A DNA stretch of 44,301 bases, from NCBI GenBank assembly GCA_045863555.1, contig BTUU01000028.1, positions 1-44,301 on the forward strand. Reading direction: 5' to 3'. Under the pieces are notes generated by a model that saw only the letters and a list, made by a program, of their open reading frames with translations, searched no databases and had not been told where the DNA came from. Positions 22,395-32,544 of this stretch are shown piece after piece. Source of the stretch: JACRLV01 sp045863555 (GTDB lineage: Bacteria > Planctomycetota > Phycisphaerae > UBA1845 > Fen-1342). The first letter of the stretch is position 1; every line of letters begins with the position of its first letter. Both the position numbers and the translations under genes were made by a program.

Positions 22395-23957
22395 AGCCGC
22401 GATCGGATCGCCGTTGCAGGTCTCTTCGCCGTCGGTCAGAACAATCAGATCGAGCGTCGCGCCGGACGCGTGCTTGTGCATGTAGTCCTTGGCGAACGCG
22501 GTGCCCGCGGCGAGGGGCGTCCCTCCGCTGGGCTGGATGCGCGGCAGGATCGCCAGCACCTTGTCCTTGTCCGTCGTGAACTCGGCTTCGACGCGGATTG
22601 ATCCGCAGTCGTAGTAGACGATCAGCGCCACCTCCGTGTCCGCACCGAGGCGCTTGAGCACCCGGGTCGCGCTGGCCTTGGCCTTGTCCATCTTGTTGTC
22701 GTCGCGCATGCTTCCGGAGGCGTCGAGCAGGATGCAGATCGAGTGTCCGACCGCGTCGTCGTCGTCGCCGCTCATGTCGGCCATCACCGTCTCTGTGTCG
22801 CTGAGCGTGTTGCCGGTGCTGATGAACGAGTCGAGGCCGACGACGTTCCCCAGCGACGCGACGCGCTTGACGAAGGGCGGCACCGCGCCCGCCGCCCCGA
22901 CCGTCCGGGCATACGACGTCGCGACCAGCGTGATGTTGATCAACTCGCCGCCATATTCGAGCAGCGGCACACCGGGGGCCGCCGGCGGCAGCGGATCGCC
23001 CGGCCGGGGCGGCTTGATCAGATCGAACGTGAGGATGTTGCTGGCCGCGATCTCGACGAATGTCGCTCCGTTGTTGGTTTCGATGGCCCAGCGGAACCAC
23101 GTTTCCGTCACAGCCTCGAAGCTGTTGTCGAGGATGCCCGCGAGCCGCACGCGGCGAATCCCGCCGGGGCGCTTTGTAATGCTCTGCTGAACGATCTCAA
23201 CCTGAAGCGGGTCGCACCAGCTGATGATGCGCGACGCCGGCTTGCTCTTTTCCGGCTTCAAGCCCGTCGGCGGGATGTCGATCGCTTCCACCATCAGCGG
23301 CTTTGTTCCCCCGTCCATGCGGTTGTCGACGATCACGTATGCCGAATCCGGAGCCTCGTAGATCAGCGAATTCGCCGTGTATCCATCGAGGTGCTCCTTT
23401 GTATACAGCTCCTGGCCGCGGACGATGCCAGCCCCTGGGATACTCACGGTCGCGTAGTAGTTCCCCGCGCCATAGCGAGGCACGAGCATCTGCCAGTTCG
23501 GCCGGACTGGCTGTCCATCCGGATCGGCCAGGCCCTCCGCGACGACCAGCGTCATCCCGCTGGGAATGCGGGCACCCGCGATGATGAGGTTGTTGAACGG
23601 CGGCTGACCGTCGGCGCGGCCGTCGCGCGGATTCTGGTCGAGCGTGATGCTCATGCGGTTCGGTTCGGCGTTTATCCAGTCGAGGATCGAGTAGCGCGGG
23701 TCGGCCGGGTCCGTTCCCGGCGGCGGCGCCTGTGGCTCGGGCAGCGCAGGCGTCACACCGACGACGAGGCCGCCGCGCGGGTTCTCGATCGTCTGAATCC
23801 CCACGGGGCGGACGATGTCGAGCCGGCCGAAAGCCATGAGCCAGCGCGTCACGTCCACCCGGTCGACAACGGGCGGGCGGTTCGGGTTCTGGGCAGCGGC
23901 CGGTGCGAGCAACAGGCATGCGAGCAGGGCCGCGATCGGTGTGCGAGTGGCGGGCAT
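22383..23957 (-). CDS. Secreted protein with N-terminal part of a vWA domain
   Basis: 524 residues, signal peptide at the start, ATG preceded by GGAGGA at ideal spacing. Residues to about 400 have no recognised domain. From about residue 402 a vWA domain begins with the metal-site motif D412-A-S-G-S, then Thr480 in GGTPLAAG and Asp509 in LTDGEETC, so the MIDAS residues are complete. The protein then ends at GDPIAAARD, right where the last helix and strand of the domain should follow. These occur instead at the N-terminus of the next gene. The fold of this half may depend on that partner. A promoter-like pair is at 24080-24108. Confidence 0.8.
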   Translation of the reverse strand: MPATRTPIAALLACLLLAPAAAQNPNRPPVVDRVDVTRWLMAFGRLDIVRPVGIQTIENPRGGLVVGVTPALPEPQAPPPGTDPADPRYSILDWINAEPNRMSITLDQNPRDGRADGQPPFNNLIIAGARIPSGMTLVVAEGLADPDGQPVRPNWQMLVPRYGAGNYYATVSIPGAGIVRGQELYTKEHLDGYTANSLIYEAPDSAYVIVDNRMDGGTKPLMVEAIDIPPTGLKPEKSKPASRIISWCDPLQVEIVQQSITKRPGGIRRVRLAGILDNSFEAVTETWFRWAIETNNGATFVEIAASNILTFDLIKPPRPGDPLPPAAPGVPLLEYGGELINITLVATSYARTVGAAGAVPPFVKRVASLGNVVGLDSFISTGNTLSDTETVMADMSGDDDDAVGHSICILLDASGSMRDDNKMDKAKASATRVLKRLGADTEVALIVYYDCGSIRVEAEFTTDKDKVLAILPRIQPSGGTPLAAGTAFAKDYMHKHASGATLDLIVLTDGEETCNGDPIAAARD

Positions 23958-24079
23958 GGAGTGTCCTCCCGATCGTGCGTCGCCGCGTGCGGCATTCGCC
24001 GTTCGACGGGGGTACGGATTGCGGCCGAAGCGCCGCGTGCGGAGGACGTAGAGGTGTGCTGCAAACCCCCGTGCTGTTC

Positions 24080-24108
24080 AGTGTAAAGCCGCCGTGCAGC
24101 GGAAACAA
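24080..24108 (-). promoter_or_regulatory. Possible promoter of the vWA/PPC gene pair
   Basis: Minus strand: TTGTTT (24103-24108), 17-base spacer, TACACT (24080-24085). The match is moderate. It would give a leader of about 115 bases before the vWA gene. Confidence 0.4.
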
Positions 24109-24141
24109 ACCGATTCGGAGGTTGTGGATTGCGAGTGCGAA

Positions 24142-24309
24142 TCAGGGGGCCGGCGATGAGGCCGGCTGTGTCGCCGCCGGCTGCGTGGAAGCGGCCCGCG
24201 CCTTGACCAGATCGCGTGCCGAAAGGCCCTTCATGCCGAGCCACGCCGCGAGGGCGGCGACAGCAATCGCCGTTGCGAAGAAGTAGACGAGGAAACGCTT
24301 ACCGTTCAT
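24142..24309 (-). CDS. Small single-span membrane protein
   Basis: 55 residues: MNGKRFLVYFF followed by a hydrophobic helix (to about residue 25), a basic stretch (SARDLVKARAAS) and a Thr/Gln/Pro/Ala tail (TQPAATQPASSPAP). The longer frame around it is not supported. The ribosome-binding site is weak. It lies between the dockerin-like gene and the vWA gene on the same strand. The composition (positive start, one helix, proline-rich tail) is that of a real small membrane protein, but no family is recognised. Confidence 0.5.
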   Translation of the reverse strand: MNGKRFLVYFFATAIAVAALAAWLGMKGLSARDLVKARAASTQPAATQPASSPAP

Positions 24310-24386
24310 TCCGGGCGATTGTATCGCCCATCGCCCCGCTCGGCATGCCGCGTGCGGACTCGGCATCCGCGCCGCGCCCGCCCCGT

Positions 24387-25205
24387 TTAGCAGGTGCCGC
24401 CGAAGTTCGACAGCAGGAGCGACAGGTCGGTCAGATCGACGCTGCCGTCGCCGTTGATATCCGCCGAAAACGTCCCGCCCGTCGACCCAAATTGGCTGAG
24501 CAGCGTGGACAGATCGGTAAGGTCGACCGAGCCGTTCCCATCGAGATCGCCCGTCACCGCGACGAGGACCGTGAACGACCCGGCCGTCACGTTGACCGTC
24601 GCACCGACGACCGGCGAGAGGCTCGGCGGGTTGTTGATCTGCTGGACGACGTTGGCGACCGGCAGCGCCAGGTTGAACGTGTAGATCCCGCACGCGGTCG
24701 GGGCCGCGAACGATCCTGCGGCGAGTAGTTGCGGGCCCGCCTGTCCCACGCCGGGCACGACCGTCGCGCTCTCCGCGACGCCGCTGCCGGGCGGACGCGC
24801 CTGTCCGAACGTGTTCTGCGCCCCGCCGATCTGGACCAGGTTGAGCCGGCCCGCCGTACCGCGCTGCACGCCGAGGTAGCCGGCGAACGCACCGTCGCCG
24901 GGGTTTGTGATCCCGGCCGGACGCGCGAAATTGGTCATGGCCGCGGGAATCGTCGTAGCGTGCGGGATGTCGAAGAACGACGGGTTATTGGCGTTCTGTT
25001 CGAGATCGACGATGAGCAGCGCGAGGCCTTGGTTATCGCCCCCGGACACCGAAAACTCAATTGACCAGTCGATCGCCGCCCCGGGGACGACGGTCGTTGC
25101 ATTCTGCGGAGAGGTCAGCGAGAGCGAAACCGTCTGCGCCATCGCCGATAACGAAAGGCCGGATGAGAGCAGAATGAGACTTGCGCGACGCAACGAATGA
25201 GCCAT
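24387..25205 (-). CDS. Secreted protein with two dockerin-like calcium-binding repeats
   Basis: 272 residues from the ATG at 25205 (GAGGGG upstream). A signal peptide (ending near SAMAQ) is followed by about 190 residues of beta-rich sequence resembling a cohesin/Ig-like fold (VSLSLTSPQNATTVVPGAAIDWSIEFSVSGGDN). The C-terminus carries two EF-hand-type loops, DLDGNGSVDLTDLSTLLSQFG and DINGDGSVDLTDLSLLLSNFG, separated by 14 residues: a type I dockerin pair as seen on many planctomycete surface proteins. It is presumably exported and calcium-bound. Dockerins bind cohesin domains on partner proteins; the partner is not known here. Confidence 0.82.
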   Translation of the reverse strand: MAHSLRRASLILLSSGLSLSAMAQTVSLSLTSPQNATTVVPGAAIDWSIEFSVSGGDNQGLALLIVDLEQNANNPSFFDIPHATTIPAAMTNFARPAGITNPGDGAFAGYLGVQRGTAGRLNLVQIGGAQNTFGQARPPGSGVAESATVVPGVGQAGPQLLAAGSFAAPTACGIYTFNLALPVANVVQQINNPPSLSPVVGATVNVTAGSFTVLVAVTGDLDGNGSVDLTDLSTLLSQFGSTGGTFSADINGDGSVDLTDLSLLLSNFGGTC

Positions 25206-25295
25206 GACAGCACCCCTCTGAGCCCAATAGAGCTTAGTCGTCCCGACCGGCCGGTTCAATCGATCCCGCCGTATTTCCCCGCGCCTGGCGCGCGA

Positions 25296-26255
25296 TCACG
25301 GATTGGTCAGGGCAGGAAAGAGCTTGTCAATCTCCGCCATGTCGTCCGGGGTCAGGTTCGTCGCGCACGCGGCACAGTTCTCCTCGACCTGGGCGACGCG
25401 CGTCGCCCCGATGATGATGCTCGTGAGCGCGGCCCGCTTCAGCAGCCACGCGATGGCGAGCTGGGCCAGGCTGATCCGGTGCCGGTCAGCGATCGGTTTC
25501 ATGCGATCGACGCGGTCGACGACATCACGGTTGATCTCGCGCAGAAAGTCGTTCATCTTGTCGCTCGCCGCCCGGCTGTCGGCCGGCACCTTGCCGCCTG
25601 AGTACTTTCCGCTGAGGAGGCCCTGCTTCAGCGGGCTCCAGACGACCATCCCGAGCCCTTCTTGCACGCACGCGGCCTGCACGCCGTTGGTCTCGACGCG
25701 GCGGGCGGCGATGCTGTATTCGGGCTGGTTCGAGTAGGGCGGGCACGCGTTCATTCCGCGCGCAATCGCGCAGGCGTTCTTGATCTCCAGCGCCGGCCAC
25801 TCGCTGACGCCCCAGTAGAGGATCTTGCCCTGGCGGATGAGGTCATCCATCGCCCGGACAACCTCGAACAGCTCGACGTCGGCGTCGAAACGGTGGCACT
25901 GATAAAGATCGATGTAGTCGGTCTTCAGCCGCTTCAGCGACGCCTCGACGCTCTCGAAGATGTGCTTGCGCGACAGTCCACGGTCGTTCGGCCCGTCGCT
26001 CATCGGGAAGAAGCACTTCGTCGCGATGACCAGGTCCGCCCGGCGGAACGTGGTCAGCTCCCGCCCGAAGACCTCCTCGGCCGCTCCGCGATGGTAAACG
26101 TCGGCCGTGTCGAAGAAATTGACACCGAGGTCGAACGCCTTGCGGATGCACGCCTTTGACGCGTCGTCGCCCACGCCCTTACCATAAGTGAGCCAGCTTC
26201 CAAGACCGATTTCCGAGAGCTTGACGCCGGCCTTTCCGAGTTTCCGGTAGTTCAT
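25296..26255 (-). CDS. Aldo/keto reductase (potassium-channel beta / YghZ-like)
   Basis: 319 residues from the ATG at 26255, which has GAGGA eight bases before it; the 16-residue upstream extension is rejected. The (beta/alpha)8 fold is clear, with the AKR catalytic tetrad: Asp49 (NFFDTADVY), Tyr54, Lys80 (IATKC) and His121 (YQCHRFD). The sequence WSPLKQGLLSGKY and GVSEWPALEI fit the subgroup related to channel beta subunits and bacterial YghZ. These enzymes reduce aldehydes or ketones with NADPH; the natural substrate is usually unknown. The gene stands alone between the dockerin-like gene and the S1 gene. Confidence 0.9.
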   Translation of the reverse strand: MNYRKLGKAGVKLSEIGLGSWLTYGKGVGDDASKACIRKAFDLGVNFFDTADVYHRGAAEEVFGRELTTFRRADLVIATKCFFPMSDGPNDRGLSRKHIFESVEASLKRLKTDYIDLYQCHRFDADVELFEVVRAMDDLIRQGKILYWGVSEWPALEIKNACAIARGMNACPPYSNQPEYSIAARRVETNGVQAACVQEGLGMVVWSPLKQGLLSGKYSGGKVPADSRAASDKMNDFLREINRDVVDRVDRMKPIADRHRISLAQLAIAWLLKRAALTSIIIGATRVAQVEENCAACATNLTPDDMAEIDKLFPALTNP

Positions 26256-26420
26256 CGCTTGATTCCTCGTTCCTGAAGCGCCGTTGCGGGACTGAGAAAA
26301 CACCAGTTTACCCGGGCCGCGGACGGCCGTCGCGTTGGGACCGCCCAGCGTGAGTCACCGGCACGCGCCGGCCCGCGATCGAGTCACCGCTCTTTTCAGC
26401 GATTATCGCGCTGGAACGGC

Positions 26421-26600
26421 GTGGCACAAAACAGCGAGTTCAAGTGGATTCTGGCGGTCAGTGCGCTGGTCGAGCGGTTTCGGTGGCTCCGAGATCATGA
26501 TCTCACGCCAACGCAACGGCGATTGAAGGCCGCCCAGGCCCGCCAACCGGCGAAAAAAACGGCGACGCGGACAGGGATCCCCACGGCGCTCGGCCTGTAG
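26421..26600 (+). CDS. Possible small basic protein
   Basis: A 59-codon frame with a GTG start, lying in a 400-bp gap between two minus-strand genes. The product begins AQNSEFKWILAVSALVERFRW and ends in a basic region (QPAKKTATRTG). It has a plausible helical first half, but only a weak purine stretch (GGAA) precedes the start and no family is recognised. Otherwise 26256-26655 shows no gene. Treat as tentative. Confidence 0.3.
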   Translation: MAQNSEFKWILAVSALVERFRWLRDHDLTPTQRRLKAAQARQPAKKTATRTGIPTALGL

Positions 26601-26655
26601 AGAAACCCATCCGCGTCGCCATGCCGGCGCACGGTCGACGGCGCCGTCTTGCCCG

Positions 26656-28458
<1,803 letters not shown>

Positions 28459-28624
28459 TACTGCTACCCACTGCTGCTCCCGACGGAATCGCGATACGCC
28501 CCGCGCCGGGAAATTGCCGCCACGCCCGCACCTTTTCGACTGCTCGAATTCGCAAGAAAGGGAAGCTGCAAGGAGGCCCGTTCCTCGCCTGCGGTCCGTC
28601 CGCCGGCTTCGTGAGGAATCCGGA

Positions 28625-28653
28625 AGTATATTCGCCTGCCCGCACGCCCGCAA
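28625..28653 (-). promoter_or_regulatory. Promoter of rpsA
   Basis: Minus strand: TTGCGG (28648-28653), exactly 17 bases, TATACT (28625-28630). The start point near 28617 gives a leader of about 160 bases, long enough for the autoregulatory structure known for rpsA in other bacteria, although no such fold is evident. The whole 28459-28858 gap is otherwise empty and separates rpsA from the divergent kinase gene. Confidence 0.7.
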
Positions 28654-28858
28654 TTGGAGAATTCCGGCCGTCGTCGTTTTTTCCGCGATCTGGCGCGGGG
28701 GTACGGGCCTTTTCCGCCCGATTCCCGCGCCTCGCTGCGTTCGAAGCCGAAAAATGTGACAATCGAAACCGGAAAAACCCCTTCTCCCCCGGTCTGCCAC
28801 TCGACTATCATCCTCCCGGGCTCCCGACCAGGTTGCAGTGTTTCGAAGGGAGGCGGCT

Positions 28859-31384
28859 TTGTCGGGCACGGCCGGAAACGGCTCCGTTGCGCATGCGCCG
28901 GAGTCGGGCCAGACCGCCCCGGACGAGATCCGGGCTCGGTTCCGCGCGTTCATGCAGCATCTGCCGGCGGCGGCGTGGATCAAGGACCTCGCCGGACGCT
29001 ACCTCTACGCAAACCCCGAGGCCCAGCGGATCTTCGGCGTCCCCCTTTCGAGGCTCCTTGGCGCGACCGATTGCGACATCTTCGACGCCGAAACCGCGCG
29101 GACCTTTCGCCAGAATGACCAGCGCGCCGCAGCCACGCCCGGAGCGCTTCGAACGGTCGAGAGTCTCCGGCACGCGGACGGCAACACACACCGTTCTCTG
29201 GTCAGCAAATTCGCGATCGCCGGGGAAGACGAGCCGCCCTCCGGAATTGGCGGCGTCGCCTTCGACATCACCGACCTGCTCGCCGCCCAGGACGCGCTGG
29301 GCGAGAGCGAGCGGCGCCTGCGCGCGGTGATCGAGGCCCTGCCCGCGGCCGTCTACATGTGCGACGCGGAGGGCGAGATCACGCTCTATAACGCCGCCGC
29401 GGCGGCGCTCTGGGGACGTACGCCGATTGTCGGCGCCGAACGCTGGTGCGGCGCCTCCCGCCTCCTCACCCGCGACGGCGAACTCCTCGCCCCCGACCGG
29501 TGCCCCATGGCCGTGGCCGTCCGCGAAGCGCGGGGAATCCACGCCGCCGAGGTCATGGTCGAGCGCCCCGATGGCACGCGAAGGTATGCCCTCGCCCATC
29601 CGCAGCCGATTCTCGATTCCGCCGGCCGCGTCGTCGGCGGCGTCAACATGATCCTCGACGTAACGGATCGGGTCGAGGCGGCCGCGGAACTGCGTGCGAT
29701 CGAGAGCCGCTTTCGCCTCGTCGCGGACAGCGCTCCGACCCTGATCTGGATGAGCGGAGTCGACAAACGCTGCACCTGGTTCAACCGGCGCTGGCTCGAA
29801 TTCACCGGCCGAACGATGGCCCAGGAATGCGGCGACGGCTGGATCGCGAGTGTTCACCCGGCGGACCGGGCGCGGTGCGTCGCGACTTATGAGGGCGCCT
29901 TCGACCGGCGCGAGCGCTTTGAGATGGACTACCGGCTTCTTCGGGCGGACGGCGCCTATCGCTGGGTTCGGGACGTCGGCGTGCCGATCTGCGACGATAC
30001 GGGCGTCTTCGAGGGCTACGTCGGATCCTGCATCGATGTCACCGAGCAACTCGAGGGCGAGGCGTTTCTCCGCGATCGCGTCGCCCAGGGTACGCGCGAG
30101 CTCAACCTCGCCAACGAGCAGCTCCGCCAGCAGATCGAGCAGCGGAACCGCATCGAGGCCTGGCTCGCCACCGAAAACCACATCCTCGAGTTGATCGCCA
30201 CACAGACCGAGATCGCGATCGTGCTCGACGCGCTTTGCAGCGCCCTCGAAGATCTCCTGCCCGGGGCCCGGTTTGCGATCCGCGTCGCGACTGACCGGCA
30301 CGACCCGGGGGCCACCCAGGAAGTCACCGAAGGCGTCGATGTCTTCGGCGCGATCGCCCGCGAAGGCGTCTGGCCCACGCTTCGGCTCAATCGCGCCGCG
30401 CTACGGGGGCCGCGGCCGGCCCGCCGCGGCCGCAGCGACCGGTTGCGCGAACGTGGATTCGAGTCATTCTGGCAAGAGCCCATCGTCGCCCCTGGCGGGA
30501 CGGTCCTCGGCGTTCTCGGCGCCTACAGCCGTGCTAGGATGCCGGAGCAGGAGGCACTTTCGGCCACCCGAATGGCCGCTCGATTGGCCGCAATCGCAAT
30601 CGACCGAGCCCGGACGGAGGAGCGCGGCCGCAGCCAGTTGGAACAGCTCGCCCACGTCGCCCGACTGGCGACGATGGGGGAGATGGTCTCCGGGCTCGCC
30701 CACGAGCTAAACCAGCCGCTCTGCGCCATCGTGAACTACGCGGAAGCCGGGATCGAGATGCTCGCTGGCGGTCGCGCCGCCTCGCCCGACCTTGCGAAGG
30801 CGCTCAGCGGCGTGGCGCGGCAGGCCGAGCGCGCCGGCGACGTGATTCGCCGTTCGCGCGAGTTCGCCCGCCGCCGCGAGCCGCATCGAGGCCCGGTCGA
30901 CATCAAGTCGACCGTCCGGGACGTCGTCGCGCTGACGCGTTTTGACGCTTTACAGCATGAGGCTCGCGTCCGGATGAAATTCGCCAGGCGGCTGCCCCGC
31001 GTGCTGGCGGATCCCATTCAGGTGGAACAGGTGCTCGTGAACCTGGTCCGGAACGGACTCGAGGCGATGCGCGGCATCGAGCGTCGCCGCCGCGTTCTGA
31101 CGATCGAAGCCACCTCGCGCCGGGGCATGGTCGAAGTCGCAGTGCAGGATTGCGGGCCCGGCATCGCTGAGGCCGAGCGGCGGCGGCTTTTCGAGCCGTT
31201 CTTCACCACGAAACCCGACGGGATGGGGATGGGCCTCTCCATCAGTCGATCGATCCTTGAAATGCACGACGGACGAATCTGGTGCGACGCGAGCGACAGT
31301 ACTGGGACCACCTTCCGTTTCCGACTTCCGACTTCCCGGAGGAAAAGCCATGCCGAATACACCGACGGTCTTTGTCGTCGATGA
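28859..31384 (+). CDS. Multi-PAS sensor histidine kinase, FixL-like
   Basis: 841 residues from a TTG start at 28859, chosen because GGGAGG lies five bases before it; a GTG seven codons earlier has no such site. Three PAS domains follow in order (about residues 25-140, 150-270, 280-405, the last with PAC motif YRWVRDVGVPI..GVFEGYVGSCIDVTE), then a coiled coil, a GAF-like region, and the kinase core: His615 in LAHELNQPLCAIVNYAEAG, N box VNLVRNGLEA, G boxes DCGPGIAEAE and GMGMGLSISRSI. No membrane helix is seen, so it senses inside the cell. The NQPL H-box style is typical of FixL/ThiD-type kinases that pair with FixJ regulators, and the next gene encodes one. The two overlap by 35 bases. Confidence 0.9.
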   Translation: MSGTAGNGSVAHAPESGQTAPDEIRARFRAFMQHLPAAAWIKDLAGRYLYANPEAQRIFGVPLSRLLGATDCDIFDAETARTFRQNDQRAAATPGALRTVESLRHADGNTHRSLVSKFAIAGEDEPPSGIGGVAFDITDLLAAQDALGESERRLRAVIEALPAAVYMCDAEGEITLYNAAAAALWGRTPIVGAERWCGASRLLTRDGELLAPDRCPMAVAVREARGIHAAEVMVERPDGTRRYALAHPQPILDSAGRVVGGVNMILDVTDRVEAAAELRAIESRFRLVADSAPTLIWMSGVDKRCTWFNRRWLEFTGRTMAQECGDGWIASVHPADRARCVATYEGAFDRRERFEMDYRLLRADGAYRWVRDVGVPICDDTGVFEGYVGSCIDVTEQLEGEAFLRDRVAQGTRELNLANEQLRQQIEQRNRIEAWLATENHILELIATQTEIAIVLDALCSALEDLLPGARFAIRVATDRHDPGATQEVTEGVDVFGAIAREGVWPTLRLNRAALRGPRPARRGRSDRLRERGFESFWQEPIVAPGGTVLGVLGAYSRARMPEQEALSATRMAARLAAIAIDRARTEERGRSQLEQLAHVARLATMGEMVSGLAHELNQPLCAIVNYAEAGIEMLAGGRAASPDLAKALSGVARQAERAGDVIRRSREFARRREPHRGPVDIKSTVRDVVALTRFDALQHEARVRMKFARRLPRVLADPIQVEQVLVNLVRNGLEAMRGIERRRRVLTIEATSRRGMVEVAVQDCGPGIAEAERRRLFEPFFTTKPDGMGMGLSISRSILEMHDGRIWCDASDSTGTTFRFRLPTSRRKSHAEYTDGLCRR

Positions 31385-32033
31385 TGATCAGGCCGTGCGT
31401 ACGTCGTTGGAGCTGTTGATGCGCTCCGTCGGCCACCGGGTCGAGACGTTCCAGTCCGCGCAGGAGTTCCTCGACAGCGGGGCGGCGACGCGGCGCGGTT
31501 GCCTGATCCTCGACATCCGGATGGCCGGCATGAGTGGACTGGAGCTCCAGCACCGGCTGAAGGAGACCGGCTCGCTGCTGCCCGTGATCGTCATCACCGG
31601 TCACGGCGACGTTCCGATCGCAGTGCGTGCCATGAAGGACGGCGCCATGGAGTTCCTCGAAAAACCCTTCAGCAAGCAACTGCTCCTGGAACACGTCCGC
31701 GAAGCGCTCCGGCTCGACGAAGCGCGGCGCGCCGCGGATTCGAATCGCTCCACGTCGGAGGCGCGCCTCGCGACGCTGACACCGCGCGAGCGTCAGGTCA
31801 TGGATCTCGTCGTGGCGGGCAAGGCGAGCAAGGAGATCGCGCTCGTTCTGGGCATCAGCAAGAAAACCGTCGACGTGCACCGCGCCCGCGTCATGCAGAA
31901 ACTGGAAGCCGGGTCGATTCCGCAGTTGGTCGAGATCGCGCTCACCGCGCGAACCCCAAATGCACAATCTTCCGGCGACGGAGCCGCGTCACCACGTGTC
32001 CCGATGTCGCTCGCGTCGGCGGGATTGGGATAA
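31350..32033 (+). CDS. FixJ-family response regulator
   Basis: 227 residues. The receiver domain has Asp11-Asp12, phospho-acceptor Asp55 (LILDIRMAGMSG), Thr83 and Lys105 (FLEKPF). The C-terminal LuxR/GerE helix-turn-helix runs from about 147 to 205 (LTPRERQVMDLVVAGKASKEIALVLGISKKTVDVHRARVMQKL). The start at 31350 has AGGAGG upstream and lies inside the end of the kinase gene, so the two are coupled. It is the expected partner of the kinase. The stop codon falls in the centre of the first of two palindromes (32024-32042, 32397-32415) that may be its own binding sites. Confidence 0.92.
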   Translation: MPNTPTVFVVDDDQAVRTSLELLMRSVGHRVETFQSAQEFLDSGAATRRGCLILDIRMAGMSGLELQHRLKETGSLLPVIVITGHGDVPIAVRAMKDGAMEFLEKPFSKQLLLEHVREALRLDEARRAADSNRSTSEARLATLTPRERQVMDLVVAGKASKEIALVLGISKKTVDVHRARVMQKLEAGSIPQLVEIALTARTPNAQSSGDGAASPRVPMSLASAGLG

Positions 32034-32042
32034 ATCCCAATA
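32024..32042. promoter_or_regulatory. Palindrome ATTGGGA-N4-TCCCAATA, copy 1
   Basis: ATTGGGA (32024-32030), TAAA, then TCCCAATA (32035-32042). It contains the stop of the FixJ-type gene. The same arms and spacing recur at 32397-32415. A candidate operator. Confidence 0.6.
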
Positions 32043-32265
32043 TCGCCCGCCGGAAGCTTTGTTACAGTGGCGCCCGTTCGTTCCCTTACCCGTGATTGGA
32101 GGGGGGGAGCAACTCGCTCAGGGCGCAGTCGAAGGTGTCGCGAGCAAACGAGCGCTTTGTCGCAGGTCTGATGCCCAGCGGCCTGCGGCGACGCGAAGTG
32201 CGGCTGACCGCCGCCGGCGATAATCCTGAGACTGCGCCGGCAACCCGCCGCAATCGCGGCGCGAA

Positions 32266-32304
32266 GACCCAGCCGGGAGCCGATCCACGGCTTCCGGCTG
32301 GGTC
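32266..32304 (+). ncRNA. Long perfect hairpin in the leader region
   Basis: GACCCAGCCGG (32266-32276) pairs with 32294-32304. One G-U pair and the inner stem AGCCG/CGGCT continue it, giving 17 pairs around the 5-base loop ATCCA. No T tract follows, so it is not a standard terminator. The preceding 60 bases (CCGCCGGCGATAATCC on) can also fold. No known riboswitch family is recognised. The RNA status is inferred. Confidence 0.4.
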
Positions 32305-32396
32305 TCACTCCACTCGGGGCTTCCACGATGGCCGAAACGACACATGCACAATCCGGATGCGCAGGTTTCGAATCCCCAGTTCGATTTCTCATGCCG

Positions 32397-32415
32397 ATTG
32401 GGAAATGTCCCAATA
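32397..32415. promoter_or_regulatory. Palindrome ATTGGGA-N4-TCCCAATA, copy 2
   Basis: ATTGGGA (32397-32403), AATG, TCCCAATA (32408-32415). It lies 130 bases upstream of the PepSY-like gene, in a position suited to an activator or repressor of the three-gene group. Confidence 0.6.
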
Positions 32416-32544
32416 GGCCCCGGCCCCGCCGTGGCAAAGACTATCCGCATGTTCGGAGTGATCACTCGCGAGTCTGGGCGATGTCAAGCCGGTGCGGCGG
32501 CGCGGTGCGTAGCCCGTCGCCGGACCGCTGAAGGGAGAATCGCG

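Larger units (their letters stand above)
32034..32544. other. Regulatory leader region without genes
   Basis: This 511-bp gap holds no credible gene. It contains both ends of a regulatory layout: two identical-pattern palindromes at its start and at 32397, a run of G near 32100 (GAGGGGGGGAG), and a strong hairpin at 32266-32304. The downstream gene starts with its own GGGAG site. The length and structure suggest a long untranslated leader or a small RNA gene in front of the PepSY/WG genes. Confidence 0.5.

Noticed and set aside
28808..30301. 497-residue minus-strand frame opposite the histidine kinase
   Set aside because: No start signal or domain; the plus strand carries PAS domains and all kinase boxes.
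32034..32544. Cobalamin or other known riboswitch in the leader region
   Set aside because: The conserved sequence boxes of the common families (for example GCCACTG for cobalamin) are missing; only a strong hairpin is seen.
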